From: Mycolicibacillus parakoreensis
GTDB lineage: Bacteria; Actinomycetota; Actinomycetes; Mycobacteriales; Mycobacteriaceae
Direction: 5' to 3'
Assembly: GCF_022370835.2 (NCBI RefSeq)
Contig: NZ_CP092365.1
Location: 2,790,001-2,854,000, forward strand
DNA: 64,000 nt
Below, piece by piece: positions 1-9,074 of this stretch. The notes under the pieces were generated by a model. The model worked only from the letters and a program-made list of their open reading frames with translations, ran no database searches and had not been told where the DNA came from. A program made the translations under genes and the position numbers. How positions within the stretch are numbered: position 1 is the first letter of the stretch; each line of letters opens with the position of its first letter.

Positions 1-1
1 C

Positions 2-1714
2 ACCATCGACCTGGGATTCGCCTGGACCACCCTGGCCGACGACACACACCTGTCGTTCGTCGATGTGCCCGGTCATCAACGGTTCCTGGCCAACACGCTG
101 GCCGGGCTGGGTCCCGCCCCGGTGGTGTGCTTCGTCGTCGCCGCCGACGAGGGCTGGCAGGCCCAGTCCGCCGACCACCGCGACGCGATCGCCGCGCTGG
201 GGATCACCGGCGGGGTTCTGGTGATCACCCGCACCGACCGCGCCCCCGACCGGGTCGACGCCGTGGTCGCGCAGGCACGCGCCGAACTGGCCGGCACCGG
301 GCTGGCGCAGGCCCCGGCGGTGGCGGTCTGCGCGCCCACCGGGGCGGGGCTGGCCGCGCTGCGCCGCACCCTCACCGCGGTGCTGGCGCAGGCGCCGCCG
401 CCGCCCGCGGTCGACCGGCTGCGGCTCTGGGTCGACCGGGCGTTCACCCTCGCCGGGGCGGGCACCGTGGTGACCGGCACCCTCGCCGCCGGCGAGCTGG
501 GCCACGGCGACGAGGTGGTGCTGCACGGCGCCCGCGGCGCCCACCCGGTGGCGGTCCGCTCCCTGCACAGCTGCGGGCAACCCCACCGGCGGCTGGGGCC
601 GGTCTCGCGGGTGGGGGTGAACCTGCGCGGTGTCGACGCCGCGCAGGTGCACCGCGGCGACGCGCTGCTCACCGCCGCGGCCTGGCCGCTCACCGAGATA
701 CTCGACGTGCGCCGCACCAGCGGCGTGCCCCACCCCAGCGCACCCCAGCACCTGATGGTCCATGTCGGTACCGCCGCGGTGCCGGCGCGACTGCGCCCCC
801 TCGACGACGACCATGCCCGGATCACCCTCGCGCGCCCTCTGCCGCTGATCGTCGGTGACCCGCTGGTGCTGCGCCACCCCGGAAGCCCGCGGCTGCTCGG
901 CGGCGCCCGGGTGCTCGACGTCGAACCGCCGCCGCTGCGCCGCCGCGGCGCGGCCCGCCAGCGGGCCGCCACGCTGGCGGCGCTGCCACCCGACGGTGAC
1001 GTCGCCGCGGAGGTGATCCGCCGCGGCGCGGTCACCCCCGCCCACCTGCGCCGCCTCGGCCTGCCGGTCGGCGCCGCCCCGCCGGCCGGGGTGCACGCGG
1101 TGCGGCGCTGGTGGGTCGGCGCCGCCGACTACCGCCGGTGGTGTGCGATGCTCGTCGACGCCGTCGAGCACCGGCATCAACGAGACCCGGTGGGCGCCGG
1201 GCTCTCCCGCGGCGCCGCCGTCGATGTGGTGGGACTGCCCGAACCGGGTCTTCTCGACGCGCTGATCACCGACACCGGGCTTGTGCAGCGCGACGGCCGG
1301 CTGTGGGCCCCCGGACACGAGCGCGACCTCGGCGCGGCGGCCGCGGGCATCACCGCGGTGCAGGCCCGCCTGGCCGGCGCCCCGTTCGCCGCCCCGGAGG
1401 CCCCTGAGCTGGCCGCCCTGCACGTGGGGCCGCGTGAGCTGGCCGCCGCCGAACGCGCCGGGCGGCTGCTGCGCCTCGACGACGCCGTGGTGGTGTTGCC
1501 CACCGCCCCGGCACTGGCGATGCGCACGTTGAGCCGGCTGGAGCAACCGTTCACCGTCAGCGCCGCCCGCCGCGCGTTGAACACCACCCGCCGGGTGGCG
1601 CTGCCGCTGCTGGCCCACCTCGATGCGCGCGGCTGGACCCGCCGGGTCGACGCTACCCACCGCGAGGTGGTGCGCCCCGGCTCGTCGACACGCCACGACC
1701 CAGTCCGCGCTTAG
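2..1714 (+). CDS. selB: Selenocysteine-specific translation elongation factor SelB (5' truncated by window edge)
   Basis: SelB is the GTPase that delivers selenocysteinyl-tRNA to the ribosome at recoded UGA codons. The frame is open from base 2, so the true start and the P-loop lie upstream of the window. Visible are the G2-region motif TIDLGFAW, the G3 motif DVPGH (bases 62-76) and a G4-like TRTD in place of the NKxD of ordinary translation factors, as is usual in SelB. EF-Tu-like beta-barrel domains 2 and 3 follow, then a long C-terminal region that fits the winged-helix repeats that bind the SECIS RNA. It ends at TAG 1712-1714. Its presence implies a selenocysteine pathway (selA, selC, selD) elsewhere; none of these is in the window. 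The next gene starts 9 bp downstream. Confidence 0.92.
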   Translation, partial: TIDLGFAWTTLADDTHLSFVDVPGHQRFLANTLAGLGPAPVVCFVVAADEGWQAQSADHRDAIAALGITGGVLVITRTDRAPDRVDAVVAQARAELAGTGLAQAPAVAVCAPTGAGLAALRRTLTAVLAQAPPPPAVDRLRLWVDRAFTLAGAGTVVTGTLAAGELGHGDEVVLHGARGAHPVAVRSLHSCGQPHRRLGPVSRVGVNLRGVDAAQVHRGDALLTAAAWPLTEILDVRRTSGVPHPSAPQHLMVHVGTAAVPARLRPLDDDHARITLARPLPLIVGDPLVLRHPGSPRLLGGARVLDVEPPPLRRRGAARQRAATLAALPPDGDVAAEVIRRGAVTPAHLRRLGLPVGAAPPAGVHAVRRWWVGAADYRRWCAMLVDAVEHRHQRDPVGAGLSRGAAVDVVGLPEPGLLDALITDTGLVQRDGRLWAPGHERDLGAAAAGITAVQARLAGAPFAAPEAPELAALHVGPRELAAAERAGRLLRLDDAVVVLPTAPALAMRTLSRLEQPFTVSAARRALNTTRRVALPLLAHLDARGWTRRVDATHREVVRPGSSTRHDPVRA

Positions 1715-1723
1715 ACTGGCCTC

Positions 1724-2185
1724 ATGCCCGAGCAACGACTCGACATCCACGCCACCCACCCCGACGCCACCCGCGCGGTGTTGGCGCTGGAAACCTTTGT
1801 GCGCCAAAGCGGATTGGACCCACGCCTGGGCGAGCTGGTGAAGATCCGCGCCTCCCAGCTCAACGGGTGCGCGTTCTGCCTGGACATGCACCACCGCGAT
1901 GCCCGCGCCCACGGCGAAGACCAGCGTCGCCTCGACGTGGTGTCGGCCTGGCGGGAGGCGTCGCAGCTGTTCACCGACGCCGAGTGCGCCGCACTCGCGC
2001 TCACCGAGGCGGTCACCGAGATCGGTGAGGCCGGGGTGCCCGACGAGGTGTGGGATCAGGTCACCGACGAGTTCTCCGAGAACGACGTGGTGAACCTGCT
2101 GATGGCGATCGCCACGATCAACGTCTGGAACCGGCTGGCGATCGCCACCCACCAGCGGCTCCCCGATCGCGAGCAGCGCGCTTAA
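1724..2185 (+). CDS. Carboxymuconolactone decarboxylase / AhpD-like family protein
   Basis: Small all-helical protein of 153 residues with the AhpD-type redox motif CAFCLDMHH: two cysteines in CxxC followed by a histidine, at about residues 46-53. In the family this motif gives peroxidase-linked thiol-disulfide activity, as in alkylhydroperoxidase AhpD, although many members have no known substrate. The start is ATG 1724, 9 bp after the selB stop, so it is probably co-transcribed with selB. The stop codon sits in the loop of a strong hairpin shared with the convergent gene. No ahpC neighbour is present, so the partner is unknown. The family call is firm and the role is not. Confidence 0.85.
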   Translation: MPEQRLDIHATHPDATRAVLALETFVRQSGLDPRLGELVKIRASQLNGCAFCLDMHHRDARAHGEDQRRLDVVSAWREASQLFTDAECAALALTEAVTEIGEAGVPDEVWDQVTDEFSENDVVNLLMAIATINVWNRLAIATHQRLPDREQRA

Positions 2186-2200
2186 CGCTGCTCGCGGTCG
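2164..2200. terminator. Bidirectional terminator-like hairpin between convergent genes
   Basis: Bases 2164-2178 and 2186-2200 form a 15-bp inverted repeat with one mismatch, which would be G-U in one RNA. The core is GAGCAGCG / CGCTGCTC and the 7-base loop CGCTTAA carries the stop codons of both flanking convergent genes. No U-run follows, which is common for mycobacterial terminators. It would fold in both transcripts. Confidence 0.7.
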
Positions 2201-2829
2201 TCGCGGTAGGCCTCGTAGGCGGTGCTGTACTCCATCACCCGGGCCACCTCGGCGACGAATCCCTCGTCGTGGCCGGCCCGGCGCAGCAGCTGGAAACCCA
2301 TCTCCATGCCCGAGCTGATCCCGCCGGCGGTGAGGATCCGGCCGGTGTCGACCACGCGGGCCCGGCTGACCCGACACGCCGGCGCCAACTCGGCCAGCCG
2401 GTCGATCGGCACCCGCCCGGGCGGACTGGTCTCGGCCCGGTCACCCTCTTTGCGGCTGGTCGCGGCGATCCCGTCGAGCAGCCGCATCCGGGCGTAGATC
2501 CACGACCCGGTGCACACACTGGTCAACAGGGTGCTGCGCGGCAGGTCCTCGATGTAGTGGTGCAAACGCCGGTTGTAGGTCTGGGTGCGGGTGCCGGCAC
2601 CGCCGGGGATCAAGAAGGCGTCCATCGACGGACGGTCGGCGAACCCGTAGTTGGGCACCACGGTGAACCCGGCCTGGGCCTGCACCGGCCGCAGCGCCTC
2701 GGCGACGAAGAACACCTCCAGGGTGGGGTCGAACCGGCGCGCCACCGAGAACACCCCGTAGGGCGCGGCGAAGTCGAGCACCTCGGCGTCGGTGAACACA
2801 TAGATGCCCAGCCGGAATCCGTCGGTCAC
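2182..2829 (-). CDS. DJ-1/PfpI (GlxA/ThiJ-like) family protein
   Basis: Protein of 215 residues with a flavodoxin-like class I glutamine-amidotransferase fold, of the type seen in the amidase domain of GlxA-like regulators. The N-terminal LGIYVFTDAEVLDFAAPYGV stretch is typical, and the family cysteine lies in a nucleophile-elbow-like segment LLTSVCTGSW. No AraC DNA-binding domain follows, so it is a stand-alone domain. I chose the GTG at 2827-2829 because GAGGAG lies just upstream on the minus strand and the conserved region begins right after it; upstream codons in the same frame lack family character. It is convergent with, and overlaps by 4 bp, the AhpD-like gene. Members include isonitrile hydratases and chaperone/deglycase-like proteins; the substrate here is unknown. 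Confidence 0.8.
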   Translation of the reverse strand: MTDGFRLGIYVFTDAEVLDFAAPYGVFSVARRFDPTLEVFFVAEALRPVQAQAGFTVVPNYGFADRPSMDAFLIPGGAGTRTQTYNRRLHHYIEDLPRSTLLTSVCTGSWIYARMRLLDGIAATSRKEGDRAETSPPGRVPIDRLAELAPACRVSRARVVDTGRILTAGGISSGMEMGFQLLRRAGHDEGFVAEVARVMEYSTAYEAYRDDREQR

Positions 2830-2859
2830 GGCCACTCCTCGGTGTCGGCGTCGGGGCGT

Positions 2860-3076
2860 CGCCACACCACCGACGGTTTTCCCACAGCGGGTTGTATAAA
2901 CCATTCTCACCCAAATCGTCGCCCGCGGTGGTAATACGAGACACAGACGACACATCGCCCAAGGGGGCCTGCCCAAGCACCCTCGGGGCTGTCATCGGGC
3001 TTTGTGCACAGCCCCGCGGCCCGCCGGGCACTGCCCCGTGCCCCGACGTCGACCGATACCGAACCGAGGTGAGGAG
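2860..3076. promoter_or_regulatory. Divergent intergenic region and narG leader
   Basis: This 247-bp gap between the minus-strand DJ-1 gene and narG must hold both promoters. It is AT-richer than its surroundings at 2876-2940. A TATAAA at 2895-2900 and TAATAC at 2932-2937 are -10-like, but no convincing -35 is seen. A perfect 9-bp inverted repeat (CGGGGCTGT at 2984-2992, ACAGCCCCG at 3008-3016, 15-base loop) would fold in the narG leader about 60 bases before the start. I saw no DosR-like or FNR-like box. The narG ribosome-binding site is GAGGTGAGGAG just before ATG 3077. Confidence 0.4.
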
Positions 3077-6000
3077 ATGAGCGACACCCCTCGCGCGCTG
3101 GCCCCGCTGCTGCCCGGCGGCGAGCCCGTGGAGTCCCTGCTGCGCAAGGCCCAGTTCTTCACCCCCGGCACGCCGAGCCCGGACTACCGCGAGGTGCACC
3201 GCCGCGACGGCCGGCACGCCGAGGAGTTCTACCGGGAACGCTGGCGCCACGGCAAGGTGGTGCGCTCCACCCACGGGGTGAACTGCACCGGGTCGTGCTC
3301 GTGGAAGGTCTACGTCAAAGAGGGCATCATCACCTGGGAGACCCAGCAGACCGACTACCCGTCGGTCGGGCCGGACATGCCCGAATATGAGCCGCGCGGC
3401 TGCCCGCGCGGCGCCTCGTTCTCCTGGTACACCTACTCCCCGTCGCGGCTGCGCTACCCGTATGTGCGCCAACCGCTGCTGGAGGTCTGGCGTGAGGCGC
3501 GGAGCCGCCTCGGTGATCCGGTGGCGGCCTGGGCCGACATCGTCGCCGACCCGGTGCGCACCGCGGCCTACAAGAACACCCGCGGCAAGGGGGGGTTCCT
3601 GCGCTCCAGCTGGGCCGAGGTCAGCGAGTTGATCGCCGCCGCGCATGTGCACACCGTCAAGGCGTTCGGCCCCGACCGCGTGGTCGGGTTCTCCCCGATC
3701 CCGGCGATGTCGCAGGTCTCCTACGCCGCGGGCACCCGGTTCCTGTCGATGATCGGCGGCACCATCTTGTCGTTCTACGACTGGTACGCCGATCTGCCGC
3801 CGTCCTCACCGCAGGTGTACGGCGACCAGACCGACGTCCCGGAATCCGGCGACTGGTGGAACGCCGCCTATCTGATCATCTGGGGCACCAACCTGCCGAT
3901 CACCCGCACCCCCGACGCGCACTTCATGACCGAGGCCCGTTACCGCGGCCAGAAGGTGGTCGTCGTCAGCCCGGACTACTCCGACCACACCAAGTTCGCC
4001 GACGACTGGCTGGCGTGCAACCCCGGCACCGACGGGGCGCTGGCGATGGCGATGGGCCACGTCGTGTTGGCCGAGTTCTTCCGCGACCGGCAGGTGCCCT
4101 ACTTCCAGACCTACGTCAAGACCTACACCGACCTGCCGTTCCTGGTGACGCTGCGGCCCCGCGACGAACGGGCGGGCTCCGCGGGCTCCTATGTGCCCGA
4201 CCGGTTCCTGACCGCCGCCGACCTCGGTGCAACCGCTGCGGGCGCCCAGCACCGCACGGTGCTCATCGACACCGCGACCGGGGAGCCGTTCTTCCCCAAC
4301 GGCACCCTGGCCGACCATTTCTCCGAATCCGGCGCCGGCAAGTGGAATCTCGACCTCGGCGGGCGCGATCCGCTGCTCAGCGTCTACGGTCCCGACACCG
4401 AGTCGGTCACCGTCGATCTACCGCGCTTCGACGTCGGGGCCACCGAGGGCGGGGCGACGGTCGCCCGCGGTGTTCCGGTGCGCCGCATCGGTGAGCGCCT
4501 GGTGTGCACCGTGTTCGACCTGTTGATGGCGCACTACGCGGTGGGTCGCGACGGGCTGCCCGGGGTCTGGCCGACGAGCTACGACGACGCCACCACCCCG
4601 CACACGCCGGCCTGGCAGGAACAGATCACCGCCGTGCCTTCGGCGGCCACGGCTCGGGTGGCGCGCGAATTCGCCCGCACCGCCGAACTCTCCGAGGGTC
4701 GGGCGATGATCACGATGGGAGCGGGAACCAACCACTGGTACCACTCCGACCAGATCTACCGCACCTTTTTCACCCTGACCATGCTCTGCGGCTGCCAAGG
4801 CGTCAACGGCGGCGGCTGGGCGCACTACGTCGGGCAGGAGAAGGTCCGTCCGCTCACCGGCTGGCAGCAGGTGGCGTTCGCGTTCGACTGGCAGCGGCCC
4901 ACCCGGCACATGACCGGTACCTCGTTCTTCTATCTGCACAGCGACCAGTGGCGCTACGAGAGGTTCGGCGCCGACGAGCTCGCCAGCCCGCTGGCGCGCG
5001 GCCTGTTCGCCGGCAAAGCGATGGCCGACACGATCGCTCAGGCCAGCCGGCTGGGCTGGACGCCGTCGCACCCGGCGTTCGACCGCAACCCCCTGGACAT
5101 CGCCGACGCCGCCGCGGCGGCCGGGCGGCCGGTGGCCGACTACGTCGTCGACGAGATCAAGGCGGGCCGGCTGGGTTTCGCCGGCGAAGACCCGGACAAC
5201 CCGGTGAACTTCCCGCGGGTGCTGACGGTGTGGCGGGCGAACCTGCTCGGCTCCTCGGGCAAGGGCATGGAGTATTTCATGCGCCATCTGCTCGGCGCCG
5301 ATAATGCGGTGCGCGCCACCGAATCCCCGCCGCAGGTGCGCCCCACCGAGGTGACCTGGCACGACGACGCCCCGCGCGGCAAGCTCGACCTGGTCACCAC
5401 CGTCGACTTCCGGATGACCTCCACCTGCAGCTACTCCGACATCGTGCTGCCGGCGGCCACCTGGTACGAGAAGCACGACCTGTCGACCACCGACATGCAC
5501 CCGTTCGTGCACTCGTTCAACCCGGCGATCGCCCCGCCGTGGGAGTCGCGCACCGACTTCGACGCGTTCGCGACCATCGCCGAGCAGTTCTCCCGGCTCG
5601 CCGCGCGGCACCTGGGCACCCGCACCGACGTGCTGGCGGTGCCGCTGATGCACGACTCCGCCGACGAACTGGCACAGCCCGGTGGCGTGGTCCGCGACTG
5701 GCGCTACGGGCAGTGCGAGCCGGTGCCGGGGGTGTCGATGCCCAAGCTGGTCACCGTGGAGCGCGACTTCGGCGCGGTCGCCGCGAAGATGGCCGCCCTC
5801 GGACCGCTGGTGGAGACCGCCGGCACCGGAGTCAAGGGCATCGTGTGGAAACCGACGGCCGCGGTGGACTACCTGCGCCGCACCAACGGGGTGGTGCGCG
5901 GCGGCGTCGCGGCCGGCCGGCCGTCGCTGGCCCGCGACGTCCACATGGCCGAGGCGATCCTGGCACTGTCGGGCACCACCAACGGCGAGGTGGCCGTGCA

Positions 6001-6799
6001 GGGCTGGGAGGCGATGGAACAGCGCACCGGGATGCGGCTGGCGGATCTGGCCGAGGAGCGCGCCGGGGACCAGATCACGTTCGCCGACACCCAGGTTCAG
6101 CCGCGCGCGGTGATCACCTCCGCGGAGTGGTCGGGCAGTGAGACCGGTGGGCGGCGCTACTCCCCCTTCGTGGTCAACGTCGAGCGGCTCAAACCGTGGC
6201 ACACGCTGACCGGGCGGATGCACTTCTTCCTCGACCACGACTGGATCGCCGAGTACGGCGAGTGGTTGCCGTGCTACCGCCCGCCGTTGAACTACATCAG
6301 TCACTTCGGCGAGCAGGGGCTGCCCGAGGAGCGTCGCCCCGAGATCACCGTGCGCTACCTGACCCCGCATTCGAAGTGGTCGATCCACTCCGAGTACCAG
6401 GACAACCTGCACATGCTGCGGCTGTTCCGCGGCGGTCCGGTGATCTGGATGAGCCCCGCCGACGCGGCGACCATCGGGGTGGCCGACAACGACTGGATCG
6501 AGGCCTACAACCGCAACGGCGTGGTGGGCTGTCGGGCGGTGGTCACCCACCGGATGCCCAAGGGAACGGTGTTCATGTACCACACCATGGACCGGCATCT
6601 GATGACCCCGATCACCGAGGTCTCCAAGCTGCACGGCGGCGGCGACAACGCCCTGACCCGGCTGGTGATCAAACCCACCCACCTGATCGGGGGCTACGCA
6701 CAGTTGTCGTTCGGGTTCAACTACTACGGGCCCACCGGAAGTCAGCGCGACGAGATCACCGTGATCCGACGGCGATCCCAGGAGGTGAGATACCGATGA
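3077..6799 (+). CDS. narG: Respiratory nitrate reductase, alpha subunit NarG
   Basis: Catalytic molybdenum (bis-MGD) subunit that reduces nitrate to nitrite on the cytoplasmic side of the membrane. It is 1240 residues long, the normal NarG length. The FS0 iron-sulfur signature is present as His66, Cys70, Cys74 and Cys109 (HGVNCTGSC ... RGCP), with the His as first ligand as in the NarG class. The segment TRTPDAHFMTEARYRG and the C-terminal molybdopterin-binding part (about residues 1070-1225) are typical. There is no twin-arginine signal, so it is cytoplasmic. The start is ATG 3077, directly after a strong GAGGTGAGGAG site; a longer upstream frame has no family character. It is first in narGHJI and overlaps narH by 4 bp. 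Confidence 0.97.
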   Translation: MSDTPRALAPLLPGGEPVESLLRKAQFFTPGTPSPDYREVHRRDGRHAEEFYRERWRHGKVVRSTHGVNCTGSCSWKVYVKEGIITWETQQTDYPSVGPDMPEYEPRGCPRGASFSWYTYSPSRLRYPYVRQPLLEVWREARSRLGDPVAAWADIVADPVRTAAYKNTRGKGGFLRSSWAEVSELIAAAHVHTVKAFGPDRVVGFSPIPAMSQVSYAAGTRFLSMIGGTILSFYDWYADLPPSSPQVYGDQTDVPESGDWWNAAYLIIWGTNLPITRTPDAHFMTEARYRGQKVVVVSPDYSDHTKFADDWLACNPGTDGALAMAMGHVVLAEFFRDRQVPYFQTYVKTYTDLPFLVTLRPRDERAGSAGSYVPDRFLTAADLGATAAGAQHRTVLIDTATGEPFFPNGTLADHFSESGAGKWNLDLGGRDPLLSVYGPDTESVTVDLPRFDVGATEGGATVARGVPVRRIGERLVCTVFDLLMAHYAVGRDGLPGVWPTSYDDATTPHTPAWQEQITAVPSAATARVAREFARTAELSEGRAMITMGAGTNHWYHSDQIYRTFFTLTMLCGCQGVNGGGWAHYVGQEKVRPLTGWQQVAFAFDWQRPTRHMTGTSFFYLHSDQWRYERFGADELASPLARGLFAGKAMADTIAQASRLGWTPSHPAFDRNPLDIADAAAAAGRPVADYVVDEIKAGRLGFAGEDPDNPVNFPRVLTVWRANLLGSSGKGMEYFMRHLLGADNAVRATESPPQVRPTEVTWHDDAPRGKLDLVTTVDFRMTSTCSYSDIVLPAATWYEKHDLSTTDMHPFVHSFNPAIAPPWESRTDFDAFATIAEQFSRLAARHLGTRTDVLAVPLMHDSADELAQPGGVVRDWRYGQCEPVPGVSMPKLVTVERDFGAVAAKMAALGPLVETAGTGVKGIVWKPTAAVDYLRRTNGVVRGGVAAGRPSLARDVHMAEAILALSGTTNGEVAVQGWEAMEQRTGMRLADLAEERAGDQITFADTQVQPRAVITSAEWSGSETGGRRYSPFVVNVERLKPWHTLTGRMHFFLDHDWIAEYGEWLPCYRPPLNYISHFGEQGLPEERRPEITVRYLTPHSKWSIHSEYQDNLHMLRLFRGGPVIWMSPADAATIGVADNDWIEAYNRNGVVGCRAVVTHRMPKGTVFMYHTMDRHLMTPITEVSKLHGGGDNALTRLVIKPTHLIGGYAQLSFGFNYYGPTGSQRDEITVIRRRSQEVRYR

Positions 6800-8427
6800 G
6801 GGTGATGGCCAACGTGGCCATGGTGATGAACCTCGACAAGTGCATCGGCTGCCACACCTGCACGGTGACCTGCAAGCAGGTGTGGACCAACCGGCCCGGC
6901 ACCGAATACGTGTACTTCAACAACGTCGAGACCAAACCCGGGGTCGGCTACCCGAAACGCTACGAGGACCAGGACCAGTGGCACGGCGGGTGGACCCTGG
7001 ACAAAAAGGGCCGGTTGAAGCTGAAAGCCGGTGGGCGGCTGCGCAAACTGCTGTCGATCTTCTACAACCCCGATCTGCCGTCCATCGACGACTACGGTGA
7101 CCCCTGGACCTACGACTATCAGAGCGTCATCGACGCCCCGTTGGGCACGCCGAACCCCACCGCCCATTCGATCTCGGCGCTGACCGGCAAGGACATGAAC
7201 GTCTCCTGGGGCTCCAACTTCGACGACGACCTCGCCGGCGCCCCCGAACACGCCATCCACGATCCCAACCTCGCCGGGCTCGAGGAGAAGGTGAAGATGG
7301 AGTTCGAAGAGGTCTTCATGTTCTACCTGCCGCGGATCTGCGAGCACTGCCTCAACCCGTCGTGTGTGGCGTCGTGCCCGTCGGGCGCGATGTACAAACG
7401 CGCCGAGGACGGCATCGTGCTGGTCGACCAGGACCGCTGCCGCGGCTGGCGGTTCTGTGTGTCCGGATGTCCGTACAAGAAGGTGTATTTCAACCACCGC
7501 ACCGGTAAGGCCGAGAAGTGCACGTTCTGTTTCCCGCGCATCGAACAGGGCCTGCCGACGATCTGCAGCGAGACCTGCGTGGGGCGGCTGCGGTATCTGG
7601 GGTTGTTCCTCTACGACGCCGACAAGGTGCTCGACGCCGCCGCCACCCCCGACGTGCAAGACCTCTACCAGGCCCAGCTGGACGTGTTCTTGGATCCGCA
7701 CGACCCGCAGGTGCAGGCCGAGGCCGAGAGATCCGGGATCCCGCACGACTGGGTGGAGGCCGCCCAGCGCTCCCCGTGCTACGAACTGGCGGTGCGCCAC
7801 AAGGTGGCGCTGCCGCTGCACCCCGAGTACCGCACCTTGCCGATGGTCTGGTACATCCCGCCGCTCTCACCGGTGGCCGACGTGGTCAACGCCGCCGGCT
7901 ACGACGCCGCCACCCCCGACAACGTGTTCGCCACCATCGACTCGTTGCGGATCCCGATCGACTACCTGGCGAACCTGTTCACCGCCGGCGACTCGGAGTT
8001 GATTCGCACGGTCCTGCGCAAACTCACCGTGGTACGCACCATTCAGCGTGCCGCACAGCTGGGCCTGGACATCGATGAGACCCTGCCGGCCTCGGTGGGG
8101 GCGACCATCGAGGAACTCGACGACCTCTACCGGCTGCTGGCGATCGCGAAATACGAGGAACGCTACGTGATTCCGCCGGCCCACCAGGAGGAGGCGGGAC
8201 GGTTGATGGGCCAGCACGAACAACTGTTCTGCAGCCTGGACACCGACGGCGGCCCCGGCATGGGCGGGACGGGCCCGCCGGGCCCGCACGGGGTGAGCTC
8301 GTATCAGCCCGGGCAGGTCAAACCCGACGGCGGCAACCCCGCGGTCCCGGCCTCGGGGTTCAACCTGCTCAACTGGGACGGACGCAGCAGCGCCTCGGGC
8401 ATGTTCCCGGAACCGGGGCCGGCATGA
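6796..8427 (+). CDS. narH: Respiratory nitrate reductase, beta subunit NarH
   Basis: Electron-transfer subunit of 543 residues that carries four Fe-S clusters linking NarI hemes to NarG. Cys16, 19, 22 and 26 (CIGCHTCTVTC) form the first ferredoxin-type motif. A second group begins at Cys182 (CEHCLNPSC). In the group starting at Cys215 the motif reads CRGWRFC, with Trp218 in place of a cysteine; this is the known NarH signature that makes one cluster [3Fe-4S]. Start ATG 6796 overlaps the narG stop (ATGA) and is preceded by GGAGGTGAG. The C-terminus is Gly/Pro-rich, which is variable in the family. It overlaps narJ by 4 bp. Confidence 0.97.
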   Translation: MRVMANVAMVMNLDKCIGCHTCTVTCKQVWTNRPGTEYVYFNNVETKPGVGYPKRYEDQDQWHGGWTLDKKGRLKLKAGGRLRKLLSIFYNPDLPSIDDYGDPWTYDYQSVIDAPLGTPNPTAHSISALTGKDMNVSWGSNFDDDLAGAPEHAIHDPNLAGLEEKVKMEFEEVFMFYLPRICEHCLNPSCVASCPSGAMYKRAEDGIVLVDQDRCRGWRFCVSGCPYKKVYFNHRTGKAEKCTFCFPRIEQGLPTICSETCVGRLRYLGLFLYDADKVLDAAATPDVQDLYQAQLDVFLDPHDPQVQAEAERSGIPHDWVEAAQRSPCYELAVRHKVALPLHPEYRTLPMVWYIPPLSPVADVVNAAGYDAATPDNVFATIDSLRIPIDYLANLFTAGDSELIRTVLRKLTVVRTIQRAAQLGLDIDETLPASVGATIEELDDLYRLLAIAKYEERYVIPPAHQEEAGRLMGQHEQLFCSLDTDGGPGMGGTGPPGPHGVSSYQPGQVKPDGGNPAVPASGFNLLNWDGRSSASGMFPEPGPA

Positions 8428-9074
8428 ACACCGCCACCGCGAAACTCGCCTCGGTGCTGTTGCAGTACCCGACCGCCGCGCTCTTCGACGGCTTCACCGA
8501 GCTCACCGCGTTCGCCGCCGAGACCGGCCCGAAACCGGCGCGGCGGCATCTCTGCCGGTTCCTGGACTGGCTGGGCGCCACCGCGCCGGATGCGGTGGCG
8601 CAGCACTATGTGCAGACCTTCGATCTGCGTCGGCGCTGCGCGCTGTATCTGACCTACTACCGCTACGGCGACACCCGCAAACGGGGCATGGCGATGGTGA
8701 TCGTCAAGACCGCCTACCGCGACGCCGGGTATGTCCCCGACGATCAGGAACTGCCCGACTATCTGCCGATGATGCTCGATTTCGCCGCGCTCTGCCCGCG
8801 GGGGGCCCGGCTGCTCACCGGCCACCGCACCGATCTGGAGCTTCTGCGCCGCGGGCTGGCCGCCGCCGACTCGCCCTACGCCGACGTGGTGGCCGCCGTG
8901 ATCGCCGCGCTGCCCAAACTGGGCCGCTACGAACTCAACCAGGTGCGCAGCGCCTGGGAGTCCGGGCCACCGCAAGAAGACGTCGGGCTCGAGCCGTTCG
9001 CCCCGCCGGACTATCTGGCCGGCTACGGGGCCGCGCCGACCGCCTCGTTGGGAGCAGACCAGTGCCGCACATAA
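8424..9074 (+). CDS. narJ: Nitrate reductase molybdenum cofactor assembly chaperone NarJ
   Basis: Private chaperone of 216 residues with the TorD/NarJ all-helical fold. It binds apo-NarG, times insertion of the molybdenum and FS0 cofactors, and is not part of the final enzyme. The conserved segment around residues 69-80 (DLRRRCALYLTYY) and the acidic mid-region (YVPDDQELPDYLPMMLDF) are characteristic. Start ATG 8424 overlaps narH by 4 bp, and the 3' end overlaps narI by 13 bp, so the four genes are translationally coupled. Confidence 0.95.
   Translation: MNTATAKLASVLLQYPTAALFDGFTELTAFAAETGPKPARRHLCRFLDWLGATAPDAVAQHYVQTFDLRRRCALYLTYYRYGDTRKRGMAMVIVKTAYRDAGYVPDDQELPDYLPMMLDFAALCPRGARLLTGHRTDLELLRRGLAAADSPYADVVAAVIAALPKLGRYELNQVRSAWESGPPQEDVGLEPFAPPDYLAGYGAAPTASLGADQCRT

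Noticed and set aside
3002-3076. A 25-codon N-terminal extension of NarG
   Set aside because: The extension covers the leader hairpin and the ribosome-binding site; ATG 3077 is directly behind GAGGTGAGGAG and fits family length.
2930-3076. DosR- or FNR-type box upstream of narG
   Set aside because: No sequence with acceptable match to the palindromic dormancy box or to TTGAT-N4-ATCAA was seen.
4418-6682. A 754-codon minus-strand frame opposite narG
   Set aside because: It is an antisense shadow made by GC-rich third positions; the composition is His/Arg/Gly-rich without fold-like pattern and narG is certain.
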